From positions 682,001 to 746,000 of the forward strand of contig JAGB01000001.1 of assembly GCA_000526435.1 (NCBI GenBank): a stretch of DNA of 64,000 nucleotides. Direction: 5' to 3'. Below, in pieces: positions 17,458 to 25,893 of this stretch; position 1 is the stretch's first letter; each line of letters starts with the position of its first letter. Origin of the DNA: Caldicoprobacter oshimai DSM 21659. GTDB lineage: Bacteria > Bacillota > Clostridia > Caldicoprobacterales > Caldicoprobacteraceae. Position numbers and translations under genes: made by a program. A model generated the notes under the pieces. It was not told where the DNA came from. It made no database searches and saw only the letters and a program-made list of their open reading frames with translations.

Positions 17458-17498
17458 TTAGTGTAAAGTTAAATTTGGCTGCTCAAAACGCAATCCGC
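17458..17498. repeat. Copy B of a ~42-bp dispersed repeat
   Basis: It shares TTAGTGTAAA at the left and GCTGCT-AAAACG-AATCCGC at the right with the copy at 13639-13680, in the same orientation. The centre differs and there is one length difference. Confidence 0.4.
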
Positions 17499-17653
17499 AA
17501 TTTTGAAGCAAAAACGACAGTAAGCGAAAAATTAAAAATTAAGCGTTACTTTATCAAGCTACATTTAAGCAAATTAAGTTTGCAGTAAAATCTTTATGTT
17601 AATTATATAACACAGTAAACTATTTTGCCAATATTTTTCAAATCAAACCAAAA

Positions 17654-17693
17654 ATAAATGGATATCAAGGATAGTCCCTTGATATCCATTTAT
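17654..17693 (-). terminator. Terminator downstream of ackA
   Basis: ATAAATGGATATCAAGG pairs perfectly with CCTTGATATCCATTTAT, a 17-bp stem. On the minus strand it is followed by TTTTGGTTTG. It lies about 90 bases past the ackA stop. Confidence 0.75.
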
Positions 17694-17784
17694 GCAATTA
17701 ATTACAATACCAATTGCGGTACTCAATTGCTCTAAAATAAACGATGGCCTTCCTGGCTTTGCTGTGCACCCATGAAATCCCGCA

Positions 17785-18990
17785 TCAACCAACCAATTCT
17801 ACAGTCTCCCTTGCTATCATCAGCTCTTCATTGGTTGGGACCACCAATACTTTGACCTTTGAGTCGGTAGTGGATATTTCGCCTTCTCGCCCCATTCTAC
17901 CAACCATACGTTGATTCTTTTCCTCATCAATCTTTATGCCAAGAAACTCCAAACCTTCACAGGCTTTCTGGCGGATGTAAGGATTGTTTTCGCCTATGCC
18001 TGCCGTAAAGACTACGCAGTCCAACCCACCCATAGCCGCAGCGTATGCACCAATGTACTTCTTGATGGAGTAGGCGAATATGTCCAAGGCCAGCTTTGCC
18101 CGCTCATTCCCCTCTCGAGCAGCCGCTTCCAAGTCTCTGAAATCGCTGCTCACGCCCGATATGCCCAGTACCCCCGATTCCTTGTTCAAATAATGGTTGA
18201 TCTGCTGGTAAGTCATATTTTCCTTTTCCATCAAAAACATGATGATGGCCGGGTCAATTGTGCCGCAGCGGGTACCCATGGGCAAACCTTCCAAGGGAGT
18301 AAATCCCATGCTGGTGTCCACCGACTTGCCGTTTTTAACAGCAGTGATGCTGGACCCGTTGCCCAAATGGCACGTAACTATCTTCAGCTCCTCTATCGGT
18401 CTACCCATAAGCTTAGCAGCCTTTAGCGATACATACTTGTGCGAAGTGCCGTGGAATCCGTAGCGCCTTATGCCGTATTTTTCATAAGCGCTGTATGGAA
18501 TGGCATATATGTAGGATTCCCTGGGCATGGTCTGATGGAATGCCGTATCAAAAACGGCCACCATGGGCGTATTGGGCATAACGCTTTTGCATGCCTCTAT
18601 GCCGGTTATATTGGCAGGATTGTGAAGGGGTGCCAGTTCGCTGTTTGCTCTTATCGCTTCCATTACGTCGTCATCTATTACCACCGAACCCGAAAACTTC
18701 TCGCCGCCATGAACAACCCTGTGCCCTACCGCCGAAATCTCGGACATGTCCTTGATCACCCCGTATTCGGGGTGCACTAGCGCATCTATGACCATTCTCA
18801 CGGCCTGCACGTGGTCCTTGATGTCGGTCCTTATCTCAACCTTTTCCTTCCCAGCCGGTGTATGTGACAACACAGAGTTGTCTATCCCTATTCGCTCGGC
18901 ATTGCCTTTGGCCAAAACCGTTTCATCGGCCATATCGATAAGCTGATACTTCAGCGAGGAACTACCGGCATTGATGACCAGCACCTTCAT
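17785..18990 (-). CDS. ackA: Acetate kinase
   Basis: The enzyme makes ATP and acetate from acetyl phosphate and ADP, the substrate-level phosphorylation step of acetate fermentation. The start is ATG 18990 ([17 protein letters not shown]) behind GAAGGGGAGGG; a longer frame to 19026 would place extra residues over that ribosome-binding site. The protein is 401 residues, the family norm. Motifs visible: [38 protein letters not shown] and FTAGIGEN. It follows pta by 16 bases, so both enzymes of the acetyl-CoA to acetate route are co-expressed. Confidence 0.98.
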   Translation of the reverse strand: MKVLVINAGSSSLKYQLIDMADETVLAKGNAERIGIDNSVLSHTPAGKEKVEIRTDIKDHVQAVRMVIDALVHPEYGVIKDMSEISAVGHRVVHGGEKFSGSVVIDDDVMEAIRANSELAPLHNPANITGIEACKSVMPNTPMVAVFDTAFHQTMPRESYIYAIPYSAYEKYGIRRYGFHGTSHKYVSLKAAKLMGRPIEELKIVTCHLGNGSSITAVKNGKSVDTSMGFTPLEGLPMGTRCGTIDPAIIMFLMEKENMTYQQINHYLNKESGVLGISGVSSDFRDLEAAAREGNERAKLALDIFAYSIKKYIGAYAAAMGGLDCVVFTAGIGENNPYIRQKACEGLEFLGIKIDEEKNQRMVGRMGREGEISTTDSKVKVLVVPTNEELMIARETVELVG

Positions 18991-19006
18991 CCCGCGTCCC
19001 TCCCCT

Positions 19007-19999
19007 TCACTGTTGTTGGGCCTCAACAGCCGTAATGGCCACCACGTTGACGATATCCTCGGCGCTGCAGCCCCTTGACAGGTCGTTTACCGGCTTTGCC
19101 AGCCCCTGGCTCAGCGGTCCCAGCGCCATGGCCTTGGCCAGCCTCTGGGTGAGCTTGTACGCAATATTGCCGGCGTTAAGGTCAGGGAATATCAATACAT
19201 TTGCCCTGCCCCCTACCGGACTGCCAGGACATTTCTTCTTGGCCACTTCCACATCCAGAGCAGCATCAACCTGCAGCTCGCCGTCTATGAGCAGGTCAGG
19301 CATCATCTCTTTGGCTATCCGCGTGGCCTCTCTTACCTTGTCAACCGATTCATGCTCGGCGCTCCCCTTTGTTGAGAAGGAGAGCATGGCTATCCGTGGT
19401 TCCATACCCACCAGCACTTTAGCGGTCCTGGCTGCAGATACAGCAATAGCCGCCAGCTCCTGGGCCGTAGGATTAGGATTCAGGCCACAGTCGGCATAGA
19501 TGAACACTCCGTTTTCACCGTATGGGCAATCGGGTACCTCAATGAGGAAACAGCTGGATGCCACCGATATCCCCGGCATGGTCTTTATGATCTGCAAAAC
19601 CGGCCTCCATACATCCGGCGTGCTGTGCACCGCACCCGCCACCATTCCATCAGCATCGCCCAGCTTGACCATCATAGAACCATAGTACAACGGGTTCTTT
19701 ATAAGCTCCCTGGCTTTATCCGGGGTCATCCCTTTGTGTTTGCGCAGCTCTACCAGCTGATCGACGTAAAGGTCAAATTTATCCGAGCCCTCTGGCTCTA
19801 TAATTGTAGCAGCCGCTATATCCAATCCTGCTGCGTTTTTATAAATCTCCTCTTTTTTGCCCAGCAGGATTATATCGGCTATGCCCTCCCTCATCACTAT
19901 TTCTGCTGCCTTAAGCGTCCTGTCGTCATTGCTTTCAGGAAGGACTATGCGCTTTTTGCACGACTTGGCCTTGCTAATAATAGATTCCATTACACCCAT
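19007..19999 (-). CDS. pta: Phosphate acetyltransferase
   Basis: It converts acetyl-CoA and phosphate to acetyl phosphate, feeding ackA immediately downstream. The 330-residue protein matches the short single-domain Pta class. Motifs: [56 protein letters not shown] and [16 protein letters not shown]. The ATG follows GAAAGGGGAATATCT. It is divergent from tmcAL across a 255-bp gap. Confidence 0.98.
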   Translation of the reverse strand: MGVMESIISKAKSCKKRIVLPESNDDRTLKAAEIVMREGIADIILLGKKEEIYKNAAGLDIAAATIIEPEGSDKFDLYVDQLVELRKHKGMTPDKARELIKNPLYYGSMMVKLGDADGMVAGAVHSTPDVWRPVLQIIKTMPGISVASSCFLIEVPDCPYGENGVFIYADCGLNPNPTAQELAAIAVSAARTAKVLVGMEPRIAMLSFSTKGSAEHESVDKVREATRIAKEMMPDLLIDGELQVDAALDVEVAKKKCPGSPVGGRANVLIFPDLNAGNIAYKLTQRLAKAMALGPLSQGLAKPVNDLSRGCSAEDIVNVVAITAVEAQQQ

Positions 20000-20195
20000 A
20001 GATATTCCCCTTTCAGCAAAAGATTTATTTTTTGCTAATCACACACAAAAAGCCAACCCATTCTATATTCTACATAAAACATTAAAATCCTTCATAAAAT
20101 ATAATTTCAGAATTTTCTGTATATATTTTTTCAGCTTAAAACAACCATTATCTATTCTAACTCAAATGACCGGCAAATCAATAGTTTTTTTAAAT

Positions 20196-20224
20196 TTTAC
20201 ATTGTGCCGACTCCAAGATATAAT
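20196..20224 (+). promoter_or_regulatory. Promoter of tmcAL
   Basis: TTTACA (20196-20201) and a perfect TATAAT (20219-20224) are spaced by 17 bases, about 30 bases upstream of the GTG start at 20255. Confidence 0.65.
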
Positions 20225-20254
20225 AATATATCATCTCCAAAGCGAGGGGTTATT

Positions 20255-21514
20255 GTGAAAGTATTAGGGATTATCGCCGAATACAATCCGTTCCACAATG
20301 GGCATATGTATCACCTTAAAAGCTCTTTAGAGCTCATTGATCCCGATTACACCATAGTGGCCATGTCGGGCCACTTCACACAAAGGGGCGAAGCGGCCAT
20401 AATCGATAAGTGGGAAAGGGCTGAGATGGCGCTCAAAAACGGCGTCGATATAGTAGTGGAGCTGCCGGCCGCATATTCATCTCAAACGGCAGAACTGTTT
20501 GCCTATGGCGGCGTCCAGCTTCTCAACCATACAGGGGTGGTAACCCACATCAGCTTTGGCAGCGAAATAGGGCAGATACAACCCCTTGCAGAAATAGCCA
20601 GGATACTGGCCGATGAACCACCACCCTTTAAAGCGCTGTTAAAACAATACCTGGATCAAGGGCTGTCCTTCCCTCAGGCCAGGCACAGGGCAATCAAAGA
20701 GCATGCAAAAAGAAGCGGGCTCGGCTTTTCAGAAAGCCAGTGGGAAAAAATAATTAACAGTTCAAACTCCATACTGGCAATAGAATACCTGAAGGCGCTC
20801 TACAGAACCAACAGCAGCATAATTCCGGTTACCATCCAGCGGATAGGCGCACCGTACAACGCTCAAGAGATGAGCGGTGAGGTATCCAGCGCAACGGCCA
20901 TAAGGAATGAGCTCCTGAGGCAAAAATGCTGGGATAGCATTTCCCGTGCAATGCCTCAGGCATCCTTTAAAATATTAAAGTGCGCTGTGGAATCAGGGAA
21001 AGGGCCGGTCACCAACAGTTCCCTTGAACAGCTCTTGCTGGGAAAAATCCGCTCAATGCCCCTGGAAGAGATCAAACACCTGATGGATGTAGATGAAGGC
21101 CTTGAAAACCGCATAAAGGAATGCGCCCTTAAAGCCGCCACCCTGGATGAATTCATGGCCCTTGCCAAGACCAGGAGATACGTATACACGCGCCTGCAGC
21201 GCATACTCATTCATGCATTGCTGGGTATAACAAGAGAAAGAGTGGAAAGATTTCGGCGCGCCGGTGGGCCCCAATACTTGCGAATTCTGGGTTTCTCAAA
21301 AAGAGCCATACCGCTTCTAAAGCAATTAAAACAAAACGCCAGGGTGCCCATAATAACCAAGGCAGCCCATTATCATCGGATACTCGAGAGCCCCGTAGCC
21401 CGTGAAATGTTCGATATAGACGTTTTGGCTACCAATTTATACAGCCTTGGCATACCCGACCCACGCTACAGAAGGGGAAACAGGGACTTTACCGAGAAGA
21501 TCAGGATCGTCTAA
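20255..21514 (+). CDS. tmcAL: tRNA(Met) cytidine acetate ligase
   Basis: TmcAL (formerly YlbM) uses ATP and acetate to make N4-acetylcytidine at the wobble position of elongator tRNA-Met. The start GTG 20255 (MKVLGIIAEYNPFHNGH) follows GCGAGGGG; the frame upstream lies over the promoter. The 419-residue protein has the nucleotidyltransferase HxGH-like motif NPFHNGHMYHL, SGHFTQRGE, DKWERAEMAL and VELPAAYSSQ. It is divergent from pta-ackA, whose product acetate is its substrate; this is suggestive but not proof of linkage. Its end overlaps the convergent patatin gene by 4 bases. Confidence 0.93.
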   Translation: MKVLGIIAEYNPFHNGHMYHLKSSLELIDPDYTIVAMSGHFTQRGEAAIIDKWERAEMALKNGVDIVVELPAAYSSQTAELFAYGGVQLLNHTGVVTHISFGSEIGQIQPLAEIARILADEPPPFKALLKQYLDQGLSFPQARHRAIKEHAKRSGLGFSESQWEKIINSSNSILAIEYLKALYRTNSSIIPVTIQRIGAPYNAQEMSGEVSSATAIRNELLRQKCWDSISRAMPQASFKILKCAVESGKGPVTNSSLEQLLLGKIRSMPLEEIKHLMDVDEGLENRIKECALKAATLDEFMALAKTRRYVYTRLQRILIHALLGITRERVERFRRAGGPQYLRILGFSKRAIPLLKQLKQNARVPIITKAAHYHRILESPVAREMFDIDVLATNLYSLGIPDPRYRRGNRDFTEKIRIV

Positions 21515-22293
21515 TGCTGGTAGGTTTCTATGAGATTTTTTATGCGGTCCATAGCTTCCAGGGTCGCTTTTCTGCCCTCCTGTACGCATTCCTCCACCTT
21601 GTCGAAATAAAAGGGATGTATATCCGAGACATCAGGATAGATTATCACATCCCCTTTTTCGACATTGTTCTTCAAAATCTCCAGCTCCATTACCTCCAGC
21701 GACTGCAGAATCACTTCCAGGATGTTTACAGGCGGGCGATGCTGCCCTTGAAATCCTACGTCCACCCCTATGACCACATCGGCTCCCATACGCTTTACGG
21801 TATCCACCGGCACCCGTGCCAACAGCCCCCCATCCACCAAGATATAATCTCCCTGCTCTACCGGGGTAAATATTCCAGGTATGGATATACTGGCCCGCAC
21901 AGCCCTGTATACCTTGCCCTCGTTAAGCTCTATCAACCTGCAGGTCTTAAGGTCGACGGCCGTGACGGTAAGAGGAATGTTAAGTTCGCTAAACTCCTTA
22001 TCGCGGGTAAGCAGCTTGATGAGCTCTTCAATCCTCTGTCCCTTTACAAAGCCGTAACGCGGAACAGTGACATCATAATACTTCTTTATGTCCAGGTTTT
22101 GTGCCAGGCCCTCCATCATCTTTGGAGAAACACCGGCGGCATACAAAGCTCCCACAATGGCCCCAATGCTGGTTCCGGCTATGTAGTCAGGGACGATCCC
22201 GTTTTCCTCAAGCACCTGCAATACACCAATGTGAGCCAAACCTCTAGCAGCCCCCGAGCCCAAAGCCAACCCTATCTTCACCTTTTTCTTCAT
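21511..22293 (-). CDS. Patatin-like phospholipase family protein
   Basis: A 260-residue protein starts at ATG 22293 (MKKKVKIGLALGSGAARGLA) behind GGAGGTAG; the frame extends further upstream but without family similarity and would overlap the ylbJ start region. It has the patatin oxyanion motif GSGAARG, nucleophile elbow GTSIG and the dyad Asp in DGGL. This is the RssA/YlbK-like class of cytosolic or membrane-associated lipid acyl hydrolases. In Bacillus ylbK also lies next to ylbJ, ylbM and coaD, matching this neighbourhood. Confidence 0.9.
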   Translation of the reverse strand: MKKKVKIGLALGSGAARGLAHIGVLQVLEENGIVPDYIAGTSIGAIVGALYAAGVSPKMMEGLAQNLDIKKYYDVTVPRYGFVKGQRIEELIKLLTRDKEFSELNIPLTVTAVDLKTCRLIELNEGKVYRAVRASISIPGIFTPVEQGDYILVDGGLLARVPVDTVKRMGADVVIGVDVGFQGQHRPPVNILEVILQSLEVMELEILKNNVEKGDVIIYPDVSDIHPFYFDKVEECVQEGRKATLEAMDRIKNLIETYQH

Positions 22294-22363
22294 AAACTTA
22301 CTACCTCCACAATATGAATTATACTGAAGCGCACTCTTTATATGCCTTATTATGGGAGGAAAA

Positions 22364-23590
22364 ATGCATAAAAGATACGCCTTGATAAAGCTACAATCGA
22401 TAACATTGGTGATGTTATGTCTCCTGGTCGCCTGTTTTATAATCGCCTTTCCGCGCCAATCGTTCCAGGCGGCCTTGACTGGCCTGGACACCTGGCTGAG
22501 AAACGTCTTCCCGGCACTGCTTCCTTTCTTCATCACCTCCGAAATAATGATGGGTATCGGGCTGGTGGACTTTTTTGCCATCCTACTCAGGCCTGTCATG
22601 AGACCCTTGTTTCGCTGCCCGGGTGAAAGCTCGTTTATATGGGCTATGAGCATCACCTCGGGCTATCCCGTAGGAGCAAAGCTGACCTCCTCTTTCCTCG
22701 AGAGAGGCAGCATAACCGTCCACGAAGCCCAAAGGATAATGGCCTTTTGCAGCACCTCCGGCCCGCTCTTCATGCTGGGCGCGGTGGGCATAGGAATGCT
22801 CAACAGTTCTGCAGCCGGCAAGGTCATCGCAGCAAGCCACTATATCGCTTCCATTATAGTAGGCCTCATATTTCGCTTTTACATGCCATCCGGCCATAAA
22901 AAAGCCAAAAAAATAGATAACCCCCCTGGTATTAAGGCGGCTTTTGCGGCCCTGCTGGCCGCAAGAAAAAAGGACAGCAGAACCTTTGGAGAAATGCTGG
23001 GCGATGCCGTCCGCAATTCCATGAATGCGCTTTTGTATATAGGGGGATTTATCGTCCTATTTTCGGTAGTCATCAATATTTTGTTAAAAACGGGCTTCAT
23101 AAGCAATGTGTCCCGAATGCTGGCACCTCTCCTCCTGCCTTTGGGAATAAAGCCCCAACTGCTCCCCGGCCTGATGGGCGGAATATTCGAGATGACCACC
23201 GGGTGCAAGCTGATATCCCAGGCCGCTGCTCCACTATCCCAAAAAATAATTCTGAGCGCATTTGTAATCAGCTGGAGCGGATTTTCCATTCACTTCCAGG
23301 TAATGGGCTTTTTAAGCAAAAGCGGCACCTCCATTGGCCTGTACATCATGGCCAAATTTCTCCATGGAATCCTGGCTTCCATCCTGGCCTGGACGATTAT
23401 GAAAATATGGCCGCAACCCGAACTGGGCGTATTCCACCAATTTTCGCCACAACCGAATACATCATTCTCTGCTCAGCTACAAAGCGCATGGCAGCTGGTT
23501 GTGTATTGCATCTTGATTCTGTCTCTGACCGCCTTAATTTCCCTTATCATGGTACGCCTCAATCCATCCAGACACTCAAAACGCCCATAG
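22364..23590 (+). CDS. ylbJ: Sporulation integral membrane protein YlbJ
   Basis: This 408-residue polytopic protein has at least seven hydrophobic segments. Features typical of YlbJ include the repeated half-motifs NVFPALLPFFI, ITSGYPVGAKLTSSF, STSGPLFMLGAVGIGML, GLMGGIFEMTTGCKLI and SWSGFSIHFQVMG. YlbJ is needed for spore cortex formation in Bacillus. The ATG at 22364 has GGGAGG four bases upstream; the ATG at 22352 lies before that site and is less likely. The gene is divergent from the patatin and convergent with the coiled-coil protein 5 bases away. Confidence 0.92.
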   Translation: MHKRYALIKLQSITLVMLCLLVACFIIAFPRQSFQAALTGLDTWLRNVFPALLPFFITSEIMMGIGLVDFFAILLRPVMRPLFRCPGESSFIWAMSITSGYPVGAKLTSSFLERGSITVHEAQRIMAFCSTSGPLFMLGAVGIGMLNSSAAGKVIAASHYIASIIVGLIFRFYMPSGHKKAKKIDNPPGIKAAFAALLAARKKDSRTFGEMLGDAVRNSMNALLYIGGFIVLFSVVINILLKTGFISNVSRMLAPLLLPLGIKPQLLPGLMGGIFEMTTGCKLISQAAAPLSQKIILSAFVISWSGFSIHFQVMGFLSKSGTSIGLYIMAKFLHGILASILAWTIMKIWPQPELGVFHQFSPQPNTSFSAQLQSAWQLVVYCILILSLTALISLIMVRLNPSRHSKRP

Positions 23591-23595
23591 CGCCC

Positions 23596-24045
23596 TCACT
23601 TCTTGCTCCCTTTTAGCTCCTCGCGGTTCTGCCTTATGACTTCCAGCTGCTGTGCAAGGTAGCGTTCCACCTCCTGCAGTATCTCATCGGCATATTCCCT
23701 TGCGCCCAGCCGTATCTTCTTGGCGCTATCCTGTGCATTTTCGATGATCTCCCTTGACTGCTGATAGGCCATCTGCGTAATCTCGTGCTCGTCCACAAGG
23801 GCTTTGATGTGCTGTTCGGTTTCTTTGAGAAGGGTTTCGGCTTCCTTCTGCGCTTCGGCCAGTATTCTCTGGCGTTCCTTGGTTATCATCTCTGCCTGTT
23901 CCAGTGCTTCCGGCAAGCTAAGGCGAATATCCCTGATGATATCCAGGCATTTATCGCGGTCCACCATTACTTTGCCCAGGAGGGGCACAGGCTTGCCATT
24001 CTCCAGCTCATCCTCCAAAATATCCAGAAGGTTGAAGATATTCAT
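23596..24045 (-). CDS. Coiled-coil protein of unknown function beside coaD
   Basis: This 149-residue protein has a globular start (MNIFNLLDILEDELENGKPV, then LLGKVMVDRDKCLDIIRDIR) and a long charged helix (about residues 48-145) rich in Glu, Gln, Lys and Ala. The helix resembles ATP-synthase b subunits and DivIVA-like proteins, and relatives are sometimes labelled 'ATPase', but no nucleotide motif is present. It lies 15 bases downstream of coaD on the same strand. Conserved placement near coaD/rsmD in Clostridia suggests a role in envelope or division biology; that is inference. Confidence 0.75.
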   Translation of the reverse strand: MNIFNLLDILEDELENGKPVPLLGKVMVDRDKCLDIIRDIRLSLPEALEQAEMITKERQRILAEAQKEAETLLKETEQHIKALVDEHEITQMAYQQSREIIENAQDSAKKIRLGAREYADEILQEVERYLAQQLEVIRQNREELKGSKK

Positions 24046-24060
24046 CTCTCCTACTCCCCC

Positions 24061-24543
24061 TCATGAGTTAATCAATTTCTTTTGTATATCAGGCAGAATA
24101 ACTTCCGGCACCAGTTCGCCTATACAGCCCCCCAGCCTGCCGATCTCCTTGACGACGCTGGAGCTCAAATAAGAGTATTTATAGCTGGTCATCATGAACA
24201 AGGTTTCTATGTTGGGGTCCAGCTTTCTGTTCATGAGGGCCATCTGAAACTCGTATTCAAAATCGGATACTGCCCTCAATCCCTTTATGATGACGCGGGC
24301 GTTTTTCTTCCTCATGAAATCAACCAGCAATCCTTCGAAATGGTCAACTTCCACGTTGGGCAAGTCGCTCACCGCTTTTTTTATTAGCTCCATCCTCTCG
24401 GCCACTGTAAATGTCGCCACCTTGTTGGGGTTGCGCGCAACAGCCACAATCAGCTTATCAAATATCTTACTAGCCCTTTTTATGATATCCATATGTCCGT
24501 TGGTTATAGGATCGAAGCTGCCTGGATAAACAGCCACCTTCAT
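24061..24543 (-). CDS. coaD: Phosphopantetheine adenylyltransferase
   Basis: CoaD transfers AMP to 4'-phosphopantetheine, the penultimate step of coenzyme A synthesis. The start at ATG 24543 ([17 protein letters not shown]) gives the usual 160 residues and has AAGGAG about 11 bases upstream; the GTG at 24555 would sit against that site. Motifs: [13 protein letters not shown] (nucleotidyltransferase HxGH-like), [14 protein letters not shown] and [10 protein letters not shown]. It follows rsmD closely, the common rsmD-coaD pair. Confidence 0.97.
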   Translation of the reverse strand: MKVAVYPGSFDPITNGHMDIIKRASKIFDKLIVAVARNPNKVATFTVAERMELIKKAVSDLPNVEVDHFEGLLVDFMRKKNARVIIKGLRAVSDFEYEFQMALMNRKLDPNIETLFMMTSYKYSYLSSSVVKEIGRLGGCIGELVPEVILPDIQKKLINS

Positions 24544-24551
24544 GACGCCAT

Positions 24552-25100
24552 TCACTCCTTTTTATAAAGGCTTATCTCTGTATCACCGTAACGCCTGTCC
24601 TGCAGTTTAATCAAACTCCCAACTCTATCAGGTTGATGGTCCCTGCTGGAATGCTCAAGTACAACTATGCCATCCTGACACAGTATATCGCTGTCGGCAA
24701 TGGCATCCAGAAGCGGGGCTTCCAACCCTCTACTATAAGGGGGATCAGCAAATATTATGTCAAACCTTTCCCGACCGGAAAGGCGCTTGATTGCATGAAA
24801 CACATCGTCCCGTATGACCATCGATTGTTCAAGGCATCCGAGATTGGCACGGTTTTTATTGAGCACGTCGATGACGCGCGGGTCCTTCTCCACAAATACC
24901 ACTCTTGAACAGCCCCTGCTTAAAGCCTCTAGCCCCAGATTGCCCGTCCCGGCAAACAGGTCTAGCACGTTGCTGTCGGCAATGTACTGCTGCAGTATGT
25001 TGAATATGGCCTCCTTTACCCTGTCAGATGTGGGCCGGGTATGCATGCCCTTTACCGCCAGCAGCCTTCTCCCCTTCCAGCACCCCGCTATGATCCTCAA
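24552..25100 (-). CDS. rsmD: 16S rRNA (guanine966-N2)-methyltransferase
   Basis: RsmD methylates G966 of 16S rRNA in the 30S subunit. The protein has [31 protein letters not shown] motif [16 protein letters not shown] and the N-methyltransferase tetrad DPPY. I chose TTG 25100 because GGAGG lies eight bases upstream and family members begin at (M)RIIAG; ATG 25115 gives five extra residues with a weak site. It is followed by coaD on the same strand. Confidence 0.93.
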   Translation of the reverse strand: MRIIAGCWKGRRLLAVKGMHTRPTSDRVKEAIFNILQQYIADSNVLDLFAGTGNLGLEALSRGCSRVVFVEKDPRVIDVLNKNRANLGCLEQSMVIRDDVFHAIKRLSGRERFDIIFADPPYSRGLEAPLLDAIADSDILCQDGIVVLEHSSRDHQPDRVGSLIKLQDRRYGDTEISLYKKE

Positions 25101-25293
25101 GCCAATTTCCTCCATGGTACCTAATTTTTTAATTATTATTCATTCTAGCATAATTTACTATACCGGACAAGCAATCTTTAAAAAACAGTCTAATTTTCCT
25201 ATGCAAACGGATGTATATTTTTAGCCACAGCGTGCAATAATAGAAGTGTAACATCCCCCATAGAGCTCTTCCTTCAATTTCTCCTCTCCCAGC

Positions 25294-25324
25294 GCTGGTG
25301 GCTTAAAGGTCACCAGCTTTTTTG
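25294..25324 (+). terminator. Strong plus-strand terminator without an annotated gene
   Basis: GCTGGTG pairs with CACCAGC, followed by TTTTTTTG TTTT on the plus strand. All genes nearby lie on the minus strand. It may end a small plus-strand RNA somewhere in 25120-25290, though no convincing promoter was found. Confidence 0.5.
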
Positions 25325-25453
25325 TTTTATGCAGCAACTTTGGCCTGCGATCACAGCACAACTGAAAAAGGAAAACAGCACATTTAAAATGCTTTTCCCC
25401 ATGCTGACCACTTTAACTGGTGCTCGCAGATGCAGGTTTTAGCAGCTACCAAA

Positions 25454-25496
25454 AATGATAAAAGGGAACGGCTTTGAGCCGTTCCCTTTTATCATT
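25454..25496 (-). terminator. Terminator of the SASP gene
   Basis: AATGATAAAAGGGAACGGCT pairs perfectly with its partner around a 3-base loop, a 20-bp stem directly after the SASP stop; TTTTTGG follows on the minus strand. Confidence 0.85.
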
Positions 25497-25500
25497 CATG

Positions 25501-25701
25501 TTATCTACCGCTGAGCTGCCTCTCGGCCTGCTCGATCATCCTCTTCACCATATACCCACCGATATAACCAGCCTCTTTAGCAGTCAAGTCCCCATTGTAC
25601 CCCTGCTTTAGATTAACTCCCAGCTGGCTGGCTATCTCAAACTTCATGTTGTCAAGAGCCTGCCTAGCCTCGGGAACCAACTTCTTATTATTCCTGGCCA
25701 C
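25501..25701 (-). CDS. Small acid-soluble spore protein, alpha/beta type
   Basis: This 66-residue protein coats and protects DNA in dormant spores. It has the family signature: KLVPEARQALDNMKFEIASQ followed by LGVNL and GDLTAKEAGYIGGYMVKRMI, with the Glu-Ile-Ala segment that GPR protease cuts. The start is GTG 25701 behind AGGAGGTGA. It forms a single-gene unit with its own terminator. A sporulation sigma (G) promoter is expected, but I could not mark boxes with confidence. Confidence 0.96.
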   Translation of the reverse strand: MARNNKKLVPEARQALDNMKFEIASQLGVNLKQGYNGDLTAKEAGYIGGYMVKRMIEQAERQLSGR

Positions 25702-25893
25702 GTCTATTTCACCTCCTGATTTATCGTGGTATTATTAATTTAACCAATACAACGATTTTTACTCTAGTAATATATAGCAACTGTATATTAGCGTTTCCAT
25801 TTATATTTTTTCATTCTTTAAAGCGGTAAAGCTGACCCCTTGTAAACGTCCACTCAGGGGTAACAAGGCTATCTTTATAGTATTTACGATTTT

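Larger units (their letters stand above)
17395..17784. other. Intergenic region with dispersed repeat and ackA terminator
   Basis: This 390-bp AT-rich gap lies upstream of the ABC remnant and downstream of ackA. It contains copy B of the dispersed repeat and the ackA terminator. No ORF or RNA gene was recognised in the rest. Confidence 0.5.
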
